Shown here one piece after another: positions 57,987 through 64,000 of a stretch of 64,000 nucleotides of DNA. Within the stretch, counting starts at the first letter, position 1. Each line of letters opens with the position of its first letter. Source of the stretch: Aphidius gifuensis (taxonomy: Eukaryota; Arthropoda; Insecta; Hymenoptera; Braconidae); the NCBI RefSeq assembly GCF_014905175.1, contig NC_057788.1, positions 13,231,404 to 13,295,403 on the forward strand. Reading direction: 5' to 3'. The notes beneath the pieces are model-generated. The model ran no database searches. It was not told the DNA's origin and saw only the letters and a program-made list of their open reading frames with translations. The position numbers were made by a program, and so were the translations under genes.

Positions 57987-58991
57987 CTAGTATTTTATTT
58001 CTGTTTCATTTGGGTGTTTGAGGTAGTAAAGTGCCTTAGCTGCTGCTGCTCTTTTTGCTTCGGCTTTGTTTTTGCCCCTTCCCTCGAAGTACTCTGTCCA
58101 CGCTGTGGGAAGCGTGTACTCTACTGTTATTGTGAATTCTGGTTCGTGTTCTGTGCCTGTTTTTCTTGTCATCTCGTATGCTGGTCTCACCTCGTATTTC
58201 ATCAGTTCTTCTTGCAATGTTGATATTGGATTTTTATTTGTTGTTTGTATATACTCCCTGATCTTCTCTTCTCTCTCTTTTTCTAATCGGTCGTACGTAC
58301 TTCTGTCTCTTTGGAATGATGTGGTTTCTGAAGTGTGTGCCTCGTCATCTGAGTCTCCGTATCTGCTTGGATTTGGACTATGCTGTGGACTGTAGTTTGG
58401 GCTGTATCGTGGGCTGTAGTTTGGGCTGTATCGTCCGCTGTAGCTTGGGCTGTATTGTGCGCTGTAGCTTGGGCTGTATTGTGCGCTGTAGCTTGGGCTG
58501 TATTGTGCGCTGTAGCTTGGGCTGCCGTTCGGAGTCCAGTATGGGCTGTATGGTGGATAGCCCGTGTGTCTTCCTTCTGTGGGTTCCCGGTCTTCTTCAT
58601 CGGTTAAATCGATTGTTACTGGTTCTGATGACTGTGTTGTGTGGCCGTTGTGGGTTTGTTTCTTCTCGGTGTACTGCTTGTTCCTTGTCACTTCTATTCT
58701 GCTTCTCCCGTCCCATATTTCAGTCGTCGTGTCTGCTTTCTTGGTTTCTGCTTGCTCCGATACAACTCGGAACATATTGATTCTTCGCTTTAACTCGTTC
58801 TTTATTTCTGCTCTACACATTCTTTGTGCTTCTTCTTTACTTTTTTCGGTTTTTCTTATTAAGATACCTCCGAGTGACATTGTTCCGGTTACTTGGTTGT
58901 ACTCCGTTGCTTCGTACCTTTCCTCTATTTTCATTTCGCATTTGACTGAGTCCTCTTCGTAGTCTATGTTTATTATTTGAACTGGTTTCAT
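57987..58991 (-). CDS. Double-stranded-RNA-binding protein with CTD-like repeats, 334 aa, retroelement accessory gene
   Basis: Intact frame MKPVQIINIDYEED to NETEIKY. C-terminal dsRBD (about residues 253-325): NPISTLQEELMKY helix, GTEHEPEFTI (the GxxH loop), and GRGKNKAEAKRAAAAKALYY, with the basic residues that contact dsRNA phosphates. Residues about 1-75 have a beta-beta-beta-alpha look with KSKEEAQRMCRAEI and may be a second, divergent dsRBD-like fold. Residues 124-135, EPVTIDLTDEED, form a classical SUMO-interaction-like motif. Residues 148-210 hold YSPSYSAQ octad repeats, then YSPNYSPR/Q. In the minus-strand copy it lies downstream of env on the same strand, and its ATG directly follows TTTTCCCTACTAACAACAG, a splice-acceptor-like sequence. 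dsRBDs bind dsRNA; a role in blocking RNA interference or packaging RNA is inference. Host capture or chance juxtaposition cannot be excluded. Confidence 0.8.
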   Translation of the reverse strand: MKPVQIINIDYEEDSVKCEMKIEERYEATEYNQVTGTMSLGGILIRKTEKSKEEAQRMCRAEIKNELKRRINMFRVVSEQAETKKADTTTEIWDGRSRIEVTRNKQYTEKKQTHNGHTTQSSEPVTIDLTDEEDREPTEGRHTGYPPYSPYWTPNGSPSYSAQYSPSYSAQYSPSYSAQYSPSYSGRYSPNYSPRYSPNYSPQHSPNPSRYGDSDDEAHTSETTSFQRDRSTYDRLEKEREEKIREYIQTTNKNPISTLQEELMKYEVRPAYEMTRKTGTEHEPEFTITVEYTLPTAWTEYFEGRGKNKAEAKRAAAAKALYYLKHPNETEIKY

Positions 58992-59642
58992 CTGTTGTTA
59001 GTAGGGAAAACATGTAAAAAAAGAAAATTGGTTAGTATATATATATTTTTTTTTTTTTTTTTTTTGTTTATTTGTTTATTCATTTATATATATATATATT
59101 TTTCCTTTTTTTTGTTGCAAAAAATTTAAGTATGTTTCTATTGAAATTATCTCCTTTGATGTCTCTTTCTGAACGCTTTTCAGTGAGAAACGTCAAAGTG
59201 TATTTTGGTATTGTACGGGATAAGGAAGATTTGTTGCTGTCGGTGATTGTTGGTCGTGTCATAACCAAGATAACTCTTGGTGTTGTGTTTGTTGTATTTT
59301 GATTTTCTACGAGTCCTGGTCTGTGCACGTGGCTGTATTCGTGGTGCAGTCGGATAAATCTGTGGTTGCAGCATTGTTTTTCATTTTCGTCAGATTGAAA
59401 TCCGTCAAAGATGCTCCATAATGGCTTGTTTTGCCCGTCTTGGCTATTATTAAAAATATTGGTACAGGAAGTTCAAGACAATGAAGATTCATGTCTTTGT
59501 GTAGCTAAAATTATTGCGTCAGTGTCATATTAACCAAGATATACTATATATGTCGTTATGCCCGTGATTGGTTGTCAGGGTGTCTGAATTGACCAATTGA
59601 ATATTTTGATTTTCTACGAGACCTAGGTCTGTGCATTGGTTT
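58992..59642 (-). other. Env-dsRBD intergenic region with diverged duplication
   Basis: On the plus strand, GATTTTCTACGAG plus flanking words (GGTCTGTGCA, CTGTGGTTGCAG, AACCAAGATA) occur at 59301-59375 and 59608-59718, about 308 bp apart, indicating a tandem duplication of the env 3' end. No ORF supported. Confidence 0.5.
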
Positions 59643-60888
59643 TCATTCGTGCATGAGCTGTTCATTGACTGGGGTACCATGTGGTGGCAATAAACTGTGG
59701 TTGCAGTTTCCATTGTTTTCTTCATGTTTCTTTTTATTCTTCATTGCTGTTTCGTTCTTTCTGTCTCCCATATATCTTCTGTGTTCTTTCTGCTCATGTA
59801 TGAGCATTGTGGCCATACTATCCCATAATGCTGCTACTAAGTGTATTGACCATCCGTAAATTTTCTTAAGTGCGTATCCATGTAAAATTGTATCGGCTAT
59901 CATTTTGATTACTTCTCATCCAAAAACTGTCTACTAAATCGTTTAATTCGTCTTCTCCAAATATATTTAGGAATGTTCTTTCATGGCTTGCTGTGCCTTT
60001 TTCTGCTGCTTTCGCTGCCATGTCGTCTAAAATTACTGCTTTTTCTATTGGGAACATTATTCTCTCCCTCATTTTATTCAGATCCTCCTTTGTATATATT
60101 CCTGTCTCTGCTAGATCGTATGGTCCGATGTAGTTCCGGGTTTCCTTTGTCATTGGTCTCAAGTTTTGTAGTGTGTACGATGGTGTTGGCTTTGGTGCCA
60201 TCTTGTACCATGCGTTGTTATAAAAGAACATCTGTGGTAATGGTGAATTACATGGGACTCTTTCTGCTTCTTTTACCAGTATGTGTGTTCTTGGTGTTAA
60301 GAAGTATGATGAGTTGCTTTTCCATACTGGAAGTGCGTTGTAGCAGTCTTCAGTTTGTCTGAAGTTCGTATTTACTGGTATACATTTCATGATGTGTACA
60401 ACTTCACCTGCGGTTATCGCCATGTATCCTGGGTTTCCCATGTGTCTGTATGCAAATTCATCGGGCATTGTGGTTGCAAGAGCTAGTCTGTTTTCTAGGA
60501 TTTGTTTTTCGAGTCTGCATCTGTGTGCTATAGTCTATAGACTTTTGTTGGCGTGGGCTTCGTGGCATGCTGCTTCTCCCACGTCTAGTACGAATTCTGC
60601 TAATCCTCCTGGCATTGCTGCTACATAGTCTGTCATGGTTCCACAATTGAACGCATTTCTTATGATCTCTACTTTACATTGCATAACCTCTTTTTTTCCG
60701 TAATCGATTGACTGCATTACCACGCCTCTCATTTTTTCTGTCTTCTCCATCGTTGAAGGTAGGTCGCAGTCCTCGACTCCTATTGTTGGAATCGTTGTTG
60801 TATTGAGGGTTGTCAGCCCGCAATCGTATCCGATTATTGCGTTGGATGTTCTCCATAGTGTTGTTATTATTATGAGTTGCAGAATCAT
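59643..60888 (-). pseudogene. env: Chuvirus-like glycoprotein (env), minus copy with internal deletion
   Basis: Starts at the same MILQLIII, again right after AAATTACAG. About 634 bp of the ectodomain are missing at 60535 relative to the plus copy, where the frame hits a stop. Coding resumes at MPDEFAYRHMGNPGYMAI (60468) and, unlike the plus copy, keeps the C-terminal half: CYNALPVWKSNSSYFL, FYNNAWYKMAPKPTPSYTLQ, EKAVILDDMAAKAAEKG. A slip near 59912 leads to ALKKIYGWSIHLVAALWDS, a likely membrane-anchor segment, and a Lys-rich tail ending at 59643. Confidence 0.82.
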
Positions 60889-60999
60889 CTGTAATTTTCT
60901 TTTAAATTAGTCATTTATGTGGGTTCCGTCTTTTCTGTCTCTGTATTAAGTTGTGTGGATGATATGTGGATAAGGATATGATATGGGTTCTCCCTTTTT

Positions 61000-63900
61000 T
61001 TATTTTGTCTTTTCATTTGGATTTTTCTCTTTAATTTCAGATTTCTTTAGTCTGTTTGGGTGTACTTCCCTTAATTTGTTTTTAATTTCTATCGTTACTC
61101 CGCCTCTATCTGATATGTCAAGTATTTCGAATGGGCCCGAGTAGTGGTCGGTTAGTTTACCTGGTTTGGGTCCGTTTTTGAGGAATACGTGATCACCTAT
61201 CTTATAGTTCCGTGGTTTTGCGTCTTTGTCGTAATATTTTTTTGATCTTTCCTTTGCTTTGCATAGGTTATCGTATGCTAGTTTTTGTGTGTTTGATATT
61301 TGTGTTATTAAGTCTCTTAAAAATTTATTGTATGTGGGTAAGTCTTCGCTTGGTTGTAATGGTTTACTTGATGGTAATCTAGCTAATTGTCCGTATACTA
61401 ATTCATGTGGTGTAAATTTTGTTGCTTCGTGTATAGAGGAATTGTAATTTAATATCGCGAGGTTAACCCATTTGTCCCATTCTTGTTCTTGGTTTGCGTA
61501 TTGTTTTAAATATTCCCCCAGAACGTGGTGTGATCTTTCGAGTGATCCGTTCGACTGAGGATGGTATGCTGTCGTTCTTACCTTCTTAATCTTAAACCTT
61601 TTTGCTACTCTGTTCATTAATTCACTGTTAAAATTTGTTCCCTGATCTGTCAAAACTATTTTTGGGGATCCGTGTTTGCATATAAAATTCGATATAAATG
61701 CTTCTGCTACTGTAGTAGCTAATGCGTTTTTTAATGGTACGGCAATGCAATATTTCGTTAATAAATCTTGCATTGTTAAAATATATTCATTTCCGGAGCT
61801 TGTTACTGGCAATGGCCCTACAATGTCCATCGCGATTTTCGCAAATGCTATGCCCGGTGTATCGGTTATTACGAGTGGGTTTTTTTGTTTTATTCTATTC
61901 ACCTTTTTTAATTGACATTCTAAACATTGTTGTATTCTACGATTTATATCTTCTTTCAAATTTTCCCAGTAATATTCGTTTTTGATTCTACTAAATGTTT
62001 TTGAGGTACCTTTGTGGCCACCTATCGGTGATGTGTGTAATTCGTTAAAAATGTCGTCCCTTTTGTCTGAAGTTACATATTTTAATTGATTATTGCAAAT
62101 TACTATTTTTATTTTTAAGTTTATTTTTATTATATTTAATATTTCTGACCAATTTACGTTACAAATTTTGTCTGTTCTTGATAGTGAAAGATAGTCTATT
62201 TTTTCTTTTTGAACTATACTCTGTAATTCTTTAAATGCTTTATTAAAATTTTCTAATGTTATATTTATTGATTCACCGCTTGTGTTACCTATAATTATAG
62301 GGAAATAATGTTTTTTACCTTTTTTTATGTGTGTGCAGCTACCTAGTGTATATGAGTTGGGCAACGTTAATCGGTTTAGGGATTTTAGGGTCTCTGGTTC
62401 TATGTCTGTATTCTTTTTTTCTCTTGTGTCTGTATTTTTTTCTGTTTCTTTACTTTTGTCTGTGTTTTCTTTTTAGTTGTATTTTTCTTGTATTTGTATT
62501 TCCCCTTTTTTTTGTATCTGTGTCTGTATTATTCCTTTCTTTTTCTGTATCTGTGTCTGTATTATCTTCTCTGTATCTGTGTTTTCATTGTCTGTGTTCT
62601 GTATTTTTCTTTGTCTGTATTTGTATTATTTCCCTTTTTCTGTAACTGTATTGTTTTTCTTTTGTCTGTATTTGTATTGTTTTCTTTTCTAACTGTATTG
62701 TTTTCTTTCTTTTTCTTTGTCTGTATTTGTATTGTTTTCTGTATCTGTATTTTTCTGTTCTTTTCTTGGTCTTCCTCTTTTTCTAACCACTCTTTCTATT
62801 GTTTCTTCGTCCGGTTCTTCCATTTCCAAGATTTTTGCGAAATCTTTTAGGTCGTCCGGTATTTCCTCTTCTTTTTGTCTTAATGTTTGTTGTCTTGTTG
62901 TAACGTTTACTTCTCTTGTTGGTTCTTCCACTGGATTTCTTGATAATGCGTCTGCATTTTCATTTAATTTACCTGGTTTGTACCTTACTTCATAATTGTA
63001 TTCTGCTAAGTCGAGTCTCCATTTTAGTATTCTGTTCTTGATGTCTTTTGCTGACTTGAACCATACTAAGGGTTGGTGATCGGTTATTACTATAAATTTA
63101 TATCCGTATATGTATGGCCTGAAGTTTTTTACTGCTGCTACTATGGCGAGTGCTTCTTTTTCGTATGTATCATACCTTGTTTCTGCGTCTTGTAGTACTC
63201 TTGAAAAATATGCTATTGGCTTGTCTTTTCCGATGATCCCCTGTGACAATACTGCTCCTATGGCGTATCCTGAGGCATCGGTTGTAATAATAAATGGTTC
63301 ATCAAAATTTGGGTATTGTAGTATTGGTGCTTTACACAACGCATCTTTCAAAGTTTTGAATGCTGTGTCTGCGTTTTTCCCCCATTTAAATTCTACTTCG
63401 TCTTTTAATAAATTCGTTAAAGGCTTTGCTGTCTTCGCATAATTCGGTATGAACCGCCTGTAATATCCTGTTAATCCCAGGAATTGTCTTATATTTTTTC
63501 TGTCTTTTGGAGTAGGGAAGCATTTTACCGCTTCTATTTTCTTTGGGTCTGTCTTCAGTCCTTGTTCCGACACAATATGACCTAAGAACGATACTTCTTT
63601 TTTAAGAAATACGCATTTATCTGGTTGTATTTTTAATTTGGCTTCTTTTAGCCTGCTCATTAGCTTGTCTATTCTTTCTTCATGTTCTTTCAAATTTCTT
63701 GCTGGTATTATGATGTCGTCCAGGTATACAAACATTTCGTTACCTTGTAGACCTGTTAGTAGTGTGCTGAGAAGTCTCATGAATGTTGCTCCGCTTGTCT
63801 TCAATCCCATAGGCATCCTGATGTACTCGTAGTGCCCATTTGGTGTTGAAAAAGCTGTTTTTTCTGCGTCTCTTGGATCCATTTTTATTTGATGATATCC

Positions 63901-64000
63901 TGATGCTAAATCTATTGTTGTAAAATATTTTGCTCCGCCCAATTGATCCAGTATATCCGTGATGTTTGGCAATGGGAAGGCGTCATCTATTGTTTTTTCG
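61000..64000 (-). pseudogene. pol: Ty3/gypsy pol, minus-strand copy (runs off the window)
   Basis: Inverted near-identical copy of the plus pol. From 63972: PNITDILDQLGGAKYFTT, catalytic FVYLDDIII (near 63735), RNase H and EKEALAIVAAVKNFR. Frame is lost in the low-complexity linker (about 62400-62690, altered repeat number). Then one continuous frame 62364-61000 encodes the whole integrase: HHCC finger, MDIVGPLP, YCIAVPLKNALATTVAEAF (intact where the plus copy is shifted), TDQGTNF, SLERSHH, and the GPF module. The 5' part (gag, protease, primer site, LTR) would lie beyond 64000. Confidence 0.93.

Larger units (their letters stand above)
53574..64000. repeat. Long inverted repeat of two retroelement copies
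   Basis: Arms 53574-57963 (plus) and 60246-64000 (minus, continuing past the window) are near identical; the minus arm lacks about 634 bp of env. Spacer 57964-60245 belongs to the minus copy (env C-terminus, intergenic, dsRBD gene). The inner break is CATGTAATT followed by G on one side and CACC on the other. Confidence 0.9.

Noticed and set aside
58316..58780. Plus-strand Cys/Trp/Ala-rich repeat ORFs
   Set aside because: Antisense of the 24-bp repeats encoding YSPSYSAQ in the dsRBD protein.
53574..64000. Inverted repeat as a pure sequencing hairpin artefact
   Set aside because: Arms differ by a 634-bp deletion, repeat-number changes and separate frameshifts; a mis-join of two real copies is still possible.

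Overview
The window is eukaryotic, strongly AT-rich, and consists almost entirely of transposable elements and endogenised virus-like sequence. Family content (Polinton/adintovirus-like element, BEL/Pao, Ty3/gypsy with a virus-type glycoprotein, hAT, MULE and pogo-like relics, many MITEs, a 2.1 kb AAT microsatellite) and intron-like signals point to an arthropod, most likely an insect; a parasitoid wasp is a guess from composition only. No intact host gene was recognised.

Layout. 1-12,460: a decayed Polinton/Maverick (adintovirus-like) element holding protein-primed DNA polymerase B, integrase, an associated unknown protein, packaging ATPase, a PLA2-domain minor capsid protein, adenain-type protease, penton-like protein, a small conserved ORF, major capsid protein and two unknown proteins. 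Most genes have frameshifts or stops, and a 1 kb foldback palindrome sits inside the ATPase. 12,476-14,620: (AAT)n microsatellite. 14,630-40,200: unrecognised ORFs, a pogo/Tigger-like transposase relic, MITEs with clear ends, a 345-bp satellite array split by a solo LTR, a second solo LTR, a hAT relic, a 3 kb terminal-inverted-repeat element, foldbacks, minisatellites, and two inverted copies of an unrecognised element. 40,880-48,900: a BEL/Pao relic on the minus strand (LTR, gag, integrase) broken up by another transposase relic and its MITE, then a MULE-like relic.

49,600-64,000 is the most interesting part. An internally deleted LTR element on the minus strand (LTRs with a perfectly repeated 276 bp, PBS and PPT) abuts a long inverted repeat made of two copies of a Ty3/gypsy element. 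Each copy carries pol and a chuvirus-like glycoprotein (env). Between the arms, downstream of env in the minus-strand copy, lies an intact 334-codon gene for a protein with a C-terminal double-stranded-RNA-binding domain, a central block of YSPSYSAQ-type repeats resembling the RNA polymerase II CTD heptad, and a SUMO-interaction-like motif. Both env and this gene start exactly after a CAG splice-acceptor-like sequence. I infer an env-bearing retroelement that acquired, or evolved, a dsRNA-binding accessory protein, possibly an RNAi antagonist.

All family assignments come from reading translated sequence against remembered family features; no database search was run.
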